From: JAPPHA01 sp963662705
Lineage (GTDB): Bacteria > Pseudomonadota > Alphaproteobacteria > Rhodobacterales > Rhodobacteraceae
Reading direction: 5' to 3'
NCBI GenBank assembly: GCA_963662705.2
Contig: OY759767.1
Span: 992,001-1,056,000, forward strand
DNA: 64,000 bases
Shown: positions 18,981-28,592 of the stretch, one piece after another
Layout: each line of letters opens with the position of its first letter
How positions within the stretch are numbered: the first letter of the stretch is position 1
The notes under the pieces: model-generated
Told to the model about the DNA's origin: nothing
Database searches by the model: none
The model's input: only the letters and a program-made list of their open reading frames with translations
Position numbers and translations under genes: made by a program

Positions 18981-19439
18981 AGGGATTTTACTCAAGAGGG
19001 GTTATGGTAATCACCACATCCACTGTTGACAGCAATAACCGGGCCGATCATATTTTGAACCACGATACCGACCAAAGCTATTGCTATCACGGTCAACACT
19101 GCTTTCAGATACTTAAAGCCTTGAATTTAGTGCTCCGCCACATTGGAATTAACCGATCCAAAGTCTCAAATAATGACGGAAATCTGGCACCGATAAGAAA
19201 TAAGAAGTTTTCCATATTATATTCATAGTTTTCAATCCTGTATGTGTCAAATCTTTCAAATTCTCCTTTCGTTGACTTGCTATTGTAGACTCTATTGCCG
19301 CCAAATTTTTCGCAAAACTCCAAACTGCAAAAAATCCCCCGTTCCACTGTGAAGTGCAACACCAGAGGTGGTGGGAATCCGTGTCTTTGACACAAGGTGT
19401 TGCAATTCGGCCAGATGGCGGCGACAGTCCCTGTTACAG
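18981..19439. other. AT-rich non-coding stretch with the left copy of a 221-bp inverted duplication
   Basis: After the IS110 gene this holds AT-rich island DNA, then an inverted copy of part of the gene at 27307-27791 (see the repeat at 19114-19334). A short segment (19341-19412) with the inverted pair TGCAACACC / GGTGTTGCA follows, possibly an IS30-type end. No intact gene is present. Confidence 0.5.
19114..19334 (-). repeat. Left copy of a 221-bp perfect inverted repeat
   Basis: This is the exact reverse complement of 27307-27527, which is the first preserved part of an AT-rich gene. The two copies flank an 8-kb block of IS elements. Confidence 0.95.
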
Positions 19440-19524
19440 ATTCCTACGCATTTGACGGCGATTCCTACGACATCTGACGGGGATTCCTGCGACACTTGAC
19501 GGCGATTCCTGTCACATCTGACGG

Positions 19525-19980
19525 ACCGGTTCGCGCGTCAGCGCGCAAGTCTCTCCCGGGACTGAAGCCTGGGTTTTGTCCTCCTTTTTGATGCCGGGAG
19601 GCTGGCCGAAGGCCAGCCCGGTGCGAGCGTAAGCGAGCCCTTCCCGGATTTCAACACCGCAGTGAACGCGACGACTGACCCGTTCAGTCTCCGCGTGTTC
19701 CGAACGCCGGGACCGAGGCCCCGGCGCCGCAGGCGCCCCCTTCTCTCCGGCCGTCAGGCCGGAGGAATCTGCATATTGAAAGAATCGTTGTTGTGGTTGT
19801 CCTGTGGTGCCTGTGGGCGAGAAGCACGCGAGTGTGGTCAACGCGGTGGGCGAGGCGCCAGCCTCGTCCACGGCTTGTCCACACGTCCCGAAGGGCGCGG
19901 GCTGGCCCGAAGGGCTCGTCCACAACTCCACAGGACCTTCCCGATCGATGCAGGGGCGGTGGGGCAAGGCACACGCTCCC
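19525..19980. other. IS21 right-hand non-coding region
   Basis: Lies between the terminal repeats and the end of istB. No gene is supported. Several GC-rich palindromes occur, such as GAGGCTGGCC / GGCCAGCC near 19600 and CTCCGGCC / GGCCGGAG near 19745. Confidence 0.5.
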
Positions 19981-20739
19981 TCAGGCGCCGCCGCCATTCA
20001 ACGGCGGCGGCCTGTTGCGCTTGCGCTGGGACTCGCCCTTGAGTTCGATGCGATAGGCGTTGTGGACGATGCGGTCGAGGACCGCGTCCGCGATTGTCGG
20101 CTCTCCGATCACCCTTGGCCAGCGATCCACGGGGATCTGGCTGGCGATCAGGATCGACTTGCGCCCGTAGCGCTGCTCGACGATCTCCAGCAGGTCACGC
20201 CGACCTTCGGCGGAGAAGGCTTCCAGTCCCCAGTCGTCGAGCACCAGCAGCGACACTTTGGCGAGGCGACGCATCAGGCGCTCGTGGGTGCCCTTGTCGC
20301 GGGCGCGGGCGAGTGCGGAGACCAGTTCGGAGACCCGGCGGTAGAGCACGGGCCGCTTCTGCCGACAGGCCTGATGCGCCAGGGCGCAGGCGATGAAGGT
20401 TTTCCCGGATCCGGTCGCACCTTCAACGATCAGGTTGATCCCCTGGCGGATCCAGTCGCCGGCGGCGAGCTGGACCAGCGTGGTCCGCGCGATGCCGCGC
20501 CCGGCACGGCAGTCGACATCCCGGATGTCGGCGCGGATGCGCAGCTGGGCCTGGCGCAGGTAGCCGAGATAGCTCTTCTGATCCCGGTGGGAGACTTCAC
20601 GCTCGAGCAACATGGCAAGGCGATCGTCGAAGTCGAGTTGTCCGATGTCGGCGATGTCATGCTGCTCCTCCAGGGCCTCGGCCATGCCGGACAGGCCGAG
20701 TTGCAACATGCGTTCGAGGTTGGGTTGACGCAAGGTCAT
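19981..20739 (-). CDS. istB: IS21-type helper ATPase IstB
   Basis: The 252-residue product has the Walker A motif GATGSGKT at 107-114 and a Walker-B-like VSLLVLDDWG near 160, followed by RRDLLEIVEQRYGRKSILIA. These are the core of the DnaA/DnaC-like IstB ATPase that assists the IstA transposase in choosing and joining targets. Its start overlaps the istA end by 4 bases. It is intact but its transposase partner is split. Confidence 0.9.
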   Translation of the reverse strand: MTLRQPNLERMLQLGLSGMAEALEEQHDIADIGQLDFDDRLAMLLEREVSHRDQKSYLGYLRQAQLRIRADIRDVDCRAGRGIARTTLVQLAAGDWIRQGINLIVEGATGSGKTFIACALAHQACRQKRPVLYRRVSELVSALARARDKGTHERLMRRLAKVSLLVLDDWGLEAFSAEGRRDLLEIVEQRYGRKSILIASQIPVDRWPRVIGEPTIADAVLDRIVHNAYRIELKGESQRKRNRPPPLNGGGA

Positions 20740-21554
20740 TGTGTTTCTCCCTTGTTGGTCTTGCAGTAGTAGGCGCCCCCGCGGATATTGGCGTGGCGGG
20801 GGATGATCTCGTCGGGTTCGGAGCGGAGCGGAGCCGCCTTGCCGCCGTCCTTGAGGCGTTCACGAAGCCAGCCGGAGGCGAGGCGGCCGAGGTCGAGAGC
20901 CTCGGCGCAAAGCGTGTCGATGCGTGCGCTGCCATGTGTTTCGGCGAGACGGATCATGCCCTGCACGGTGGTGAAGGCCTGTTCGGGGAAGTCCCTGGAG
21001 GCGAAGCAGCGTTCGGCCCAGGCCCGCGCATTCTCTCCGACGCGGCGGGCGCGGCGGAGCAGGATCGTGCCGTAGTCTGGTTTGCGGATGTCACGCACGG
21101 CATTGAGGTGATCGGGCATGTGTTCGGGCCGGGTCATGTACTGGTTCCGCCCGCCCGAGCGGCGATGGACCGCGATGCGCTCACCGTCCTGTTCGAGGAA
21201 CACTTCGACCATGCGCTCGCCGATGCGCGCTTCGACATGGTGCCCCATGTAAGCCTCGGGCACGGAATAGTAATTCCTGTGGACGGCGACGTGACCGTTC
21301 TGCCCCACCTTGCGGGGAACCCACTCGCCCCATTCCCATGCATGCTCGGGCAGCGGTTTCAGGGCGGCACGCTCGCTCTGCTCGAACAGCGCACGACGGC
21401 TTGTTCCGCAGGACATCGGGGCGTGGTTGAGCCGGTCAAGTTCGCGGCGGATCGCGGCGTTCATCGCCTCGAGCGAGAAGAAGGTCTCGTGGCGCAGTGC
21501 CAGCAGGATGCGACTCTGGACAGCTCTGACGGTACCCTCGACCAGTCCCTTGTC
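20736..21554 (-). pseudogene. C-terminal half of a split istA transposase
   Basis: The frame reads DKGLVEGTVRAVQSRILLALR, then the IstA C-terminal region (HRNYYSVPEAYMGHHVEARI) to the stop at 20736, which overlaps istB. It lacks the helix-turn-helix and first catalytic residues, which are at 24973-25782. Joining the two at the shared GACAAG restores RPTDKGLVEG. Confidence 0.85.
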
Positions 21555-22065
21555 AGCTGTTTCCAAATACGGTTGGTTCCGCGGTTGCGAACGAGTTTCG
21601 GGACGTTCGCATAACGCACCGGTTCCATCCGCTGCGTGGCCGTGCGCTCCGGATCCACGACCGCGTGACGGTGCTCAATGTTCCGCTGGTTCGCCACCGT
21701 GTGGAGGGTCCGGCGGGTCCGGTCTTTGTCAGCGTTCCGGTTTCCTGGACATCTCTTCGTCACGTGGATGATTTCGAACGCGTGTCCTCGGGCCGCAGCC
21801 TGCTGCGTTCGGACGATCTGGTGGCGCTTCGCGAGCTTGTGGATTGCCTTCTGGACGTGGCCGGGGACCGTAATCAGAAATGATGGCGCTGTTTGATCAT
21901 AAATTCGGGCGCTTTCGGCCTCCCGGTCCCGGCATTTCGTGCCGAAATGGGCAATTATGGCCAATGCATGGCGGCATTTCGGCGCGAATGCCGCAATTAG
22001 GCCTTGACAGCGGTGTGGCAGTTAGCGTATTATTTAATGAACTTCAATCGCAAGACCGCGTGCCC

Positions 22066-22536
22066 ATGGAAGACCAGCGCAAAAAGCAGGAGCGGCTCAG
22101 GGAGGCCGGCACCCTCAACCGGACACCGGAAAAGGTCCGTGAACCCGCGTTCGCCGCGGGCGACTTCTTCGATTCCCGCGACCTGCTCCAGGTTCGCTAC
22201 GAGATGGTCCGGCTGGTCCGGAAGGGAGGCGCCACGCTCGCGCAGGCCGCGGAACGCTTCGGGGTCTCCCGCCCGACCTGCTTCCGCATGGTCAAGTCGT
22301 TCGAGCGTGGCGGGCTGCAGGGGCTGATCCCGGCGAAACGGGGGCCGCGCGGACCGCACAAGATCACTGCGGAGATGCTCCGCTTCGTCGAAGACTACAG
22401 GGAGCGGCATGGACGGGTGGGTGCGCGGCGGCTGGTGCGGATGATCGAGGCCGAGTTCGGCGTCAGGGTCCATCCGCGCGGTCTCGAGAAGGCGCTCGGG
22501 CGGGATAAAAAAAAATCGCAGGAGCCCGGGCCATGA
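22066..22536 (+). CDS. Helix-turn-helix protein, first gene of the serine-recombinase operon
   Basis: The 156-residue product starts with a charged stretch (MEDQRKKQERLREAG) and contains two helix-turn-helix-like parts: LAQAAERFGVSRPTCFRMVKSF and RRLVRMIEAEFGVRVHPRGL. The layout resembles the helix-turn-helix region of IS630/IS481-type transposases without a catalytic domain. Its stop overlaps the next start by 4 bases. It probably binds element DNA or regulates the operon. Upstream in-frame starts (for example GTG at 22060) are possible. Confidence 0.65.
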   Translation: MEDQRKKQERLREAGTLNRTPEKVREPAFAAGDFFDSRDLLQVRYEMVRLVRKGGATLAQAAERFGVSRPTCFRMVKSFERGGLQGLIPAKRGPRGPHKITAEMLRFVEDYRERHGRVGARRLVRMIEAEFGVRVHPRGLEKALGRDKKKSQEPGP

Positions 22537-22838
22537 TGCGCGCCGACGCGGCGCAGGTTTACGAGGGCTGGCGCCAGCTCTGGCTGTCGGGTGGCGACAG
22601 CAACGCGATCGCCGCGCTGCGCTACCACGGCCTGCGCCGTGCCCTGGCCATGGCCTCGTGCAACCGCACCGGCCCACGGCCGCCGCTGCCGTCGTCCGCC
22701 AACATGGACCTGCCCGTCGCCGATGCCGCGATCACCGAGGCCGCCAGCCAGGTCCGGTACCTGCTGCGTGTTCCGACACCTCCCGCAAACGCAAACGGCG
22801 GCACGACATGGGAATACGGGGAGAATCGTCATGTCTGA
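22533..22838 (+). CDS. Conserved-looking small protein between the HTH and recombinase genes
   Basis: The 101-residue product (YEGWRQLWLSGGDSNAIAALRYHGLRRAL near its start) has no recognisable domain. It overlaps the upstream gene by 4 bases and the recombinase gene by 8 bases. Such tight packing argues that it is translated and works with them. Confidence 0.55.
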   Translation: MMRADAAQVYEGWRQLWLSGGDSNAIAALRYHGLRRALAMASCNRTGPRPPLPSSANMDLPVADAAITEAASQVRYLLRVPTPPANANGGTTWEYGENRHV

Positions 22839-24963
22839 AGCACAGACGCGCAAGGTCGCACCGCATCACCTGGAACGTGAGGCGTGCCTCTACGTACGTC
22901 AGTCCTCGCCTCGACAGGTCATGCAAAACACCGAAAGCACGCTGCGCCAGTACGGACTGAGCCAAAGGGCGATGGCGCTGGGCTGGCCTGCGGAGCGTAT
23001 CCGGGTGATCGATGACGACCAGGGCAAGTCGGGCGCCTACAGCGAAAACCGTGACGGCTTTCGCGACCTCATGGGGCGCGTCGCGGCCGGCGATGTGGGT
23101 ATCGTTCTCGGCCTGGAAGTCTCGAGGCTGGCCCGCGACAATGCCGACTGGCACCAGTTGTTGCGTATCGCCGGCATCACCAATACGCTGATCCTCGACG
23201 AGACCGGCATCTTCGATCCCAACGACGTGAACGACAAGCTATTGCTCGGCGTGAAGGGGACCCTGAGCGAGTTCGAGCTTCAGGGGATCATGGCACGGCT
23301 GATCGGTGGCCAGCGCAACGCGGCTGCACGGGGCGCCCTGAAAATGATTTTGCCGATCGGCCTGGCCTACAACGACAGGGACGAGGTGGTGTTCAATCCC
23401 GACCGGTCGATCGTCGATGCCATCCGCCTCGTGTTCGACGGCTTTCGCCGCAGGGGTTCGGCGATGGGGGTGGTGAAGTGGATGCACCAGGAGAACATGA
23501 CGCTGCCGTCACGTCCGCTGAGCGGGCCGACCCGCGGTGAGCTGCGCTGGGCCCTCCCGAGCTTTGCGCAAGTTGGCCGCATTCTCAAAAATCCCCGCTA
23601 CGCCGGTGCGTTCGTCTACGGTCGACACCGTTCCCGGCGACAGGGTGACGGGACCACGACGTACCGGACCGTGCCGATGGACGAGTGGGAGGTCTGCATT
23701 CCCGGTGCTCATGCGGGGTTCATCGACTGGGACGAATTCCTCCGCAACCAGGCCACCCTGGCGAGCAATGCCGCATCGTTCCTACGATCGGGCTCGCGCA
23801 CTGCGGCACCGCGCGAAGGGGCGGCGCTCTTGCAGTCGCGGATACTCTGCGGCCACTGTGGGCGGCGCATGTTCGTGAACTACAGCCGCGCCACCAGGGC
23901 GAACGGCGACGCCCGAGCCCCGTATCACTACGTCTGCAAGGAAGACCTCGTCCGCTACGGTCGAAAGACCTGCCAGAGCATGCGCGGCGATCTCGTCGAT
24001 GCCGAAATGTCCCGATTCGTGATTGAGGTGATGAACCGAAAGAACATCGGCCTGGCTCTTGCGGTCCAGGAACAGGTCCGTGCGGAGTTCGCCAGCGCCG
24101 ATACCCAGCGCGCCCGGCGCATCGAGGCCATGCGCTACGAAGCCGACATGGCGCGCCGCAGGTTCTTCGAGGTCGATCCCGCCAACCGGCTCGTCGCGGC
24201 TGCGCTCGAAGCCGAATGGAACGATCGGCTGCGTGTTCTGGAGGAGGCCTGCCAGGAGCGCGAAACGCGCGCCGCGGCCCGCGATATCGAACTCTCCGAG
24301 CGCCAGGTCGAGCGCATCAGGGAACTGACCCGGGACTTCGAGCAGGTCTGGCATGCTCCCGAGACCGGCAACGCCGACCGCAAACGGTTGCTCGGGTTCC
24401 TGATCGAAGATGCGACGCTGACCCGGGACGGCTACGAGGTCACGATCGGTCTGCGCATGCGCGGAGGCAAGTGCCTGACACTCGAAACGCAGCTGCCGAG
24501 GCCGATTGCACTGATCCGCAAGACCCCTCCCGAAACCATCGCCGAGCTCGATCGCCTGTTGGGGATGCACACCGATGAGCGTACCGCAGAAGAGCTCAAC
24601 CGGATGGGGTACCGAAACTGGAAAGGTGAGTGCTACACCGCCAAGCGCGTCCGCAGCACACGACAGACATATGGCCTCCCCAGCTATCGCGAGCGGGAAA
24701 GGAAACGACTTCGTGACCAGGGCTTCGCGGACGCCGGGGAAATGGCTGATCGGCTCGGCCTCAACGAGGGAACCGTCCGGAAAATGGGCAGGACCGCGGA
24801 CGACCCGCGCGTGGAGCGAGCAGTCATTCGCACGGAAGGGCGGACATATTGCATGTACAGGGCCAACGGCCACGACGAATTGGCTTGCAGGGTGCCGGGA
24901 GGCAACAGCATGATCGCAGAATCGACAGGGGAAATCCCAAAAGCGCAACAAGGTGCATCATGA
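22831..24963 (+). CDS. Large serine recombinase
   Basis: The 710-residue product has a resolvase-type catalytic domain (about 15-165) with YVRQSS (probable nucleophile Ser25), GLEVSRLARDNADW and LLGVKGTLSEFELQGIMARL. A recombinase domain (about 190-320) and a zinc-ribbon (CGHCGRR near 350) follow, then a long coiled-coil-like part. This is the plan of large serine recombinases that move elements into and out of DNA. The ATG at 22831 was chosen because it fits the family start and overlaps the upstream stop. No lesion is seen. Confidence 0.9.
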   Translation: MSEAQTRKVAPHHLEREACLYVRQSSPRQVMQNTESTLRQYGLSQRAMALGWPAERIRVIDDDQGKSGAYSENRDGFRDLMGRVAAGDVGIVLGLEVSRLARDNADWHQLLRIAGITNTLILDETGIFDPNDVNDKLLLGVKGTLSEFELQGIMARLIGGQRNAAARGALKMILPIGLAYNDRDEVVFNPDRSIVDAIRLVFDGFRRRGSAMGVVKWMHQENMTLPSRPLSGPTRGELRWALPSFAQVGRILKNPRYAGAFVYGRHRSRRQGDGTTTYRTVPMDEWEVCIPGAHAGFIDWDEFLRNQATLASNAASFLRSGSRTAAPREGAALLQSRILCGHCGRRMFVNYSRATRANGDARAPYHYVCKEDLVRYGRKTCQSMRGDLVDAEMSRFVIEVMNRKNIGLALAVQEQVRAEFASADTQRARRIEAMRYEADMARRRFFEVDPANRLVAAALEAEWNDRLRVLEEACQERETRAAARDIELSERQVERIRELTRDFEQVWHAPETGNADRKRLLGFLIEDATLTRDGYEVTIGLRMRGGKCLTLETQLPRPIALIRKTPPETIAELDRLLGMHTDERTAEELNRMGYRNWKGECYTAKRVRSTRQTYGLPSYRERERKRLRDQGFADAGEMADRLGLNEGTVRKMGRTADDPRVERAVIRTEGRTYCMYRANGHDELACRVPGGNSMIAESTGEIPKAQQGAS

Positions 24964-24972
24964 AACAAGAGA

Positions 24973-25782
24973 CTTGTCTGTCGGCCTGTTTTTGCGCGCA
25001 GGTAGCACGGCCAGGCCGTAGTGCTTGGCAAATTCACGGAAACTCGGGTTGAGATGCGGCGCCTCGCGGTCCGCCTTGACAACCCCGGACTTCAAGTTGT
25101 CGATGATCCATCTCCGGGCAGAACCACCGAAGTATTCGAGTGCGCGGCGGTGCGCCATCGTCCAATGGCAGACCTTCTGGTCCGGAACCGCCTCGGCGTA
25201 GATCAGGTTCGAGTGGGCCAGCACGGCGACGAAGATCTCGACATCGACATCGCCGGTGGCGGTGCGCAGTGCCAGGGTCTTGCCGGAAAAGTCGCTCATG
25301 CCGTAGAGCCCCGGCTCATAGTCGAAATGCATCTGCGGGGACGCGCACTCCTTCAACCGCTCCGTGAACAGCGCACAAAATCGACTGTAGCTGTAGGCGG
25401 TGCCGCCCTGCGCCAGGACGTCGTCGCGGTACTCGACCCAGAGCTGACGCCGGGTCACCTTCGTACGGCGACGCTCATGGGGCTCCTTCGTACGACGACG
25501 CTGACGGGGCTTCTTGTACTCCTTGACGAGATCATCCCAGTCCGGCGGGACTTGCCCGCCGTCACGTTCGACCTGCGGGTAAAGCCGCTCCCGAAGCGCC
25601 CCGTCGTCGAGGTCATCCGGCAGCGGCCAGCAGGCCAGGCCCGCCGCCGCCGCCCGTTCCAGAACATTCGATACCGTGCCCGCGCTCACGCCGGACGCGG
25701 CGGCAATCTCGTCGCGCGACAACTTCAGGTCATGACGCAGGCGCAAGATGGTTTTGACGTTGATCATGTCGATTCTCTTCAT
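24973..25782 (-). pseudogene. N-terminal half of the split istA transposase
   Basis: From the ATG at 25782 (GGAGG upstream) the frame encodes a helix-turn-helix (LSRDEIAAASGVSAGTVSNVL) and the start of the DDE domain (FDYEPGLYGMSDFSGKT, then RRWIIDNLKSGVV). It ends at the insertion junction after PARKNRPTDK; the read-through stop is at 24958-24960. The remainder is at 21554-20736. Confidence 0.85.
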
Positions 25783-26032
25783 TGGCCCAGGCCTCCTCAT
25801 TGCAATCGATTGATCGATGATGAGACCGTACCGAGAGAGAAATCGCGAGGGCATTTACCGCGTGGATGCCGTTACCGTGCAACCCGTGACGCAAACCGCC
25901 CGCAACCCGGAAAAACCGTCAAGTGTCGCAGGAATCCCCGTCAGATGTCGTAAGAACTTCCGTCAGATGTCGTAGGAATCGCCGTCAAGTGTCGCAGGAT
26001 TTTGCACCCTGTTGCGAAAAAGGGAGACTGTC

Positions 26033-26993
26033 ATGCCAAAAGGCTACCACCACCTGACCTATGGAGAGAGATGCCAGATTTACGCACTGAGAAAAAGCGG
26101 CCTTTCGGGTCTGGCCATCGCCCGGCAGCTGGGGCGCGACCGGACGACGATCTGGCGCGAGGTGCGCCGGAACAGCGGCAAGCGCGGATATCGGTACAAG
26201 CAGGCACAGCACACGGCGTCGGCACGGCGTCGGGCGGCCTCGTCGGTTCCGAGGAAGATGACTCCGGAGCGGTGGAGACTGGTTGCGGAGAAGCTGTCCG
26301 AGGGCTGGAGCCCCGAGCAGATCGCCGGGCGTTTCCGGAAGGAGGTCGTCGTGATGGCTGGCCGGGAGTGGATCTACCGGCACGTCCGCGCCGACCGGAA
26401 GGCGGGCGGCGGGCTCTACCGGTTCCTCCGCCGCCGCGGCAAGAAGCCGAACTGGAAGGGCGGCCGTCACGCCGGCCGCGGGCACATTCCGGACCGTGTG
26501 GACATTTCCGAGCGTCCGGCGGTTGTGGAAGAGAAGGAGCGGACCGGCGACTGGGAGGTGGACACGATCGTCGGGAAGGGCCACAGCGGCGCCCTGGTGT
26601 CGCTGGTGGACCGTGCGTCGAAATACACGCTGCTTCAGAGGGTTGAAAGACGGACGGCGGACGCGGTCGGCGCTGCCCTGCTGCTGCTGCCGTTGCAGGC
26701 CCTTGTCCACACCATCACGGCAGGACAACGGCAAGGAGTTCGCGGGGCACGCATGGGTGGCGAAGGCCCTCGGTGCCGGGTTCTTCTTCGCCACGCCGTA
26801 CCACGCCTGGGAGCGCGGCCTGAACGAGCACGTGAATGGCCTCGTGCGGGAGTACTTCCCGAAGGGCACGGACTTTCGCAGGATTACTGACGCCCAGGTG
26901 AAGGCGGTCCAGGACCGGCTGAACGCGCGTCCGAGGAAGTCGCTGCGCTACCGGACCCCGGCCGAGGCGTTCCGCGAGGCCCAGCCTCCCTGA
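26033..26993 (+). pseudogene. IS30-family transposase with a +1 frameshift
   Basis: The frame starts MPKGYHHLTYGERCQIYAL, with the IS30 helix-turn-helix and the first DDE aspartate in DWEVDTIVGKGH. Near 26719 one extra base shifts the frame. In the +1 frame the product continues DNGKEFAGHAW (second Asp) and NEHVNGLVREYFPKG (Glu), ending AFREAQPP at 26993. All catalytic residues survive, so the lesion is recent or a sequencing slip. The element abuts the IS21 end at 26000; its own ends are not clear. Confidence 0.85.
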
Positions 26994-27306
26994 CGGACGC
27001 CGTCCCGGACCGTCCTTCGGAAGGATCGGTTCGAGGGGAACTCGAACAACTCCGGCCCGCCTGCCTCCGGTCGGGCTCCGCCCTTCCTTCGTCCGGCGGG
27101 CCGGAGTTGCCCCCTCGCCGGGGCTTGCGCCGCCTGGGGAGCGCGGCTACGCTCGTCTGGAAGGGATTTCAGCCGTCACCGGACCGGATTGCCGGTGCCC
27201 GGAGACCGAAGATTCCCGTCACGTGGCCATTTCCTTCGCTCGGGCTACGCCCTCGCTCCGGAAATGGCCACGTTGCGCTTCGGACTGGATGTGGTGATAC
27301 TTGATT
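26994..27306. other. GC-rich non-coding stretch with two long palindromes
   Basis: Downstream of the IS30 transposase gene are two large hairpins. One at about 27046-27108 has arms AACTCCGGCCCGCC / GGCGGGCCGGAGTT. The other at about 27223-27273 has arms CGTGGCCATTTCC / GGAAATGGCCACG. AT-rich sequence starts abruptly at 27299. No gene is supported. Confidence 0.6.
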
Positions 27307-27527
27307 TTTTTTGCAGTTTGGAGTTTTGCGAAAAATTTGGCGGCAATAGAGTCTACAATAGCAAGTCAACGAAAGGAGAATTTGAAAGATTTGACACATA
27401 CAGGATTGAAAACTATGAATATAATATGGAAAACTTCTTATTTCTTATCGGTGCCAGATTTCCGTCATTATTTGAGACTTTGGATCGGTTAATTCCAATG
27501 TGGCGGAGCACTAAATTCAAGGCTTTA
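27307..27527 (+). repeat. Right copy of the 221-bp perfect inverted repeat
   Basis: Exact reverse complement of 19114-19334. It forms the start of the preserved AT-rich gene that ends at 27791, so this copy is the one in its native context. Confidence 0.95.
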
Positions 27528-27791
27528 TACCCCGATATAAAAGACATGTTATTCACAGTATCAGGAACTCCAAAATTTGAATCAGATGAAGATTGTAGGA
27601 TAGCAATTCTTGAACTAGATGTGAGGTTGAAAAAGATAGGAATTGATTTATCGATGTATAAGATAAGCGATGTACGAGTAATACTAAGAAACATTCTTCC
27701 TTATGCTAAAATAGGAGACATCAAAGGAGCAAAGAATCGCTTATTACTTTTACAAAAGCAACAGGCAAATAGATATGAAAAATACAGATAA
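27307..27791 (+). CDS. AT-rich gene of unknown function, 5' end probably lost
   Basis: The open frame enters from GC-rich IS sequence and becomes AT-rich at about 27300: SLEFCEKFGGNRVYNSKS, later IAILELDVRLKKIGIDLSMYKISDV and a basic end. A start at 27426 (MENFLFLIGARF) would give 121 residues. The product has no domain I recognise. Its end overlaps the next small gene by 17 bases. Composition marks it as foreign island cargo. Confidence 0.5.
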
Positions 27792-27936
27792 AACAATCGT
27801 GAAAGTTAAACCATTGGACTATGTGCCGACAGTGGAGGAAATGGAAGAAACCTTTGTGATTGATGCCAGTGTTGACGAGGTGTTGTCAATGATGAGGGGA
27901 GTTGTCTTGGTTGAGGAGGATGCTGTCGAAAAATAA
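27775..27936 (+). CDS. Very small acidic protein, coupled to the upstream gene
   Basis: A 53-residue frame begins within the end of the upstream gene and encodes MKNTDKTIVKVKPLDYVPTV, then a strongly acidic stretch with VDEVLSMMRGVVLVEEDAVEK. The overlap suggests translational coupling. No family is recognised. The size and charge are compatible with an antitoxin or partner protein, which is inference only. Confidence 0.4.
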   Translation: MKNTDKTIVKVKPLDYVPTVEEMEETFVIDASVDEVLSMMRGVVLVEEDAVEK

Positions 27937-28008
27937 TGTCTATCTATTTTATTGAAACTGACTACTCGCCTTTCTATAAGAAATAACTGATATTCAAAGA
28001 GGTCAATT

Positions 28009-28521
28009 ATGCAAGATATTTATAGTTTGGAATTTTGGCTTCCCATATTCATCATCTTGGGTGTTTTGGTGGCTTTGGTTGGTGGTGGTGTAAAAATCGG
28101 AAAATGGATTGGGGAAGTCAATTCTAACCAAGAGAATTTTAAAAAATTCATGACGGAAGTCCGAGAAGACCTGAAATGGATTCGGGAAAAGATTTTTAAG
28201 ATTACTAGTTTAGTTGCTACACCAAATAGTCCTATTCGGTTAACCGATCTTGGGCATAGAGTTTCAAATCAAGTTGGGGGTAAGGAAATTGCCGAAAAAT
28301 TGGCTGATGGAATTGCCAAGGAATTATGGGGGTTGTCTGCTTATGAGATTCAGGAATTTTGTTTTGATTACATGGATAAGATTTTCATTCCCAACTCCGA
28401 ACAAGAAGTGTCTTTCAAGGATTGCGCATATGAGAATGGGATCGACATAACGGAGGTTCGAAGAGCTATTGCTGTGGAATTGAGGGACTTGGTTATTAAA
28501 CGACTTGGGGCAAAAGAATAA
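28009..28521 (+). CDS. Membrane-anchored protein of unknown function
   Basis: The 170-residue product has one N-terminal membrane segment (about residues 9-31, WLPIFIILGVLVALVGGGV). A helical, coiled-coil-like stretch (NSNQENFKKFMTEVREDLKW) and a cytoplasmic C-terminal domain follow. A ribosome-binding site (AAAGAGG) precedes the ATG. The gene is AT-rich and lies just inside the island's right end. The anchor-plus-helix plan resembles accessory proteins of small defence or phage-related operons, but no family is recognised. Confidence 0.6.
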   Translation: MQDIYSLEFWLPIFIILGVLVALVGGGVKIGKWIGEVNSNQENFKKFMTEVREDLKWIREKIFKITSLVATPNSPIRLTDLGHRVSNQVGGKEIAEKLADGIAKELWGLSAYEIQEFCFDYMDKIFIPNSEQEVSFKDCAYENGIDITEVRRAIAVELRDLVIKRLGAKE

Positions 28522-28592
28522 GGAATAGGCATTTTTCAAAGTGGCCTCAAATATCCTCAATAGGCTCACACACTTACGTGTGTTCACCTTAG

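Larger units (their letters stand above)
21549..24978 (+). mobile_element. Serine-recombinase element inserted in istA
   Basis: A three-gene operon interrupts istA; the plus-strand 6-mer CTTGTC is present at both junctions (21549-21554 and 24973-24978). Removing about 3424 bp restores the istA frame. The large serine recombinase is the likely transposase. Bases 21555-22065 before the first gene hold no supported gene and may contain the attachment-site region. Confidence 0.75.
19440..26000. mobile_element. IS21-family element, interrupted by a serine-recombinase element
   Basis: Both ends carry several related ~22-bp repeats in inverted orientation (left 19441-19524 with TTGACGGCGATTCCT; right 25919-26000 with its complement), typical of IS21. 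On the minus strand the order is istA then istB. istA is split by a 3.4-kb insertion between 21549 and 24978. istB is intact. Confidence 0.8.

Noticed and set aside
21665..21964. Genes upstream of the HTH protein in the first serine-recombinase element
   Set aside because: The frames on both strands show no motif and no start signals; the stretch more likely holds the element end and promoter.
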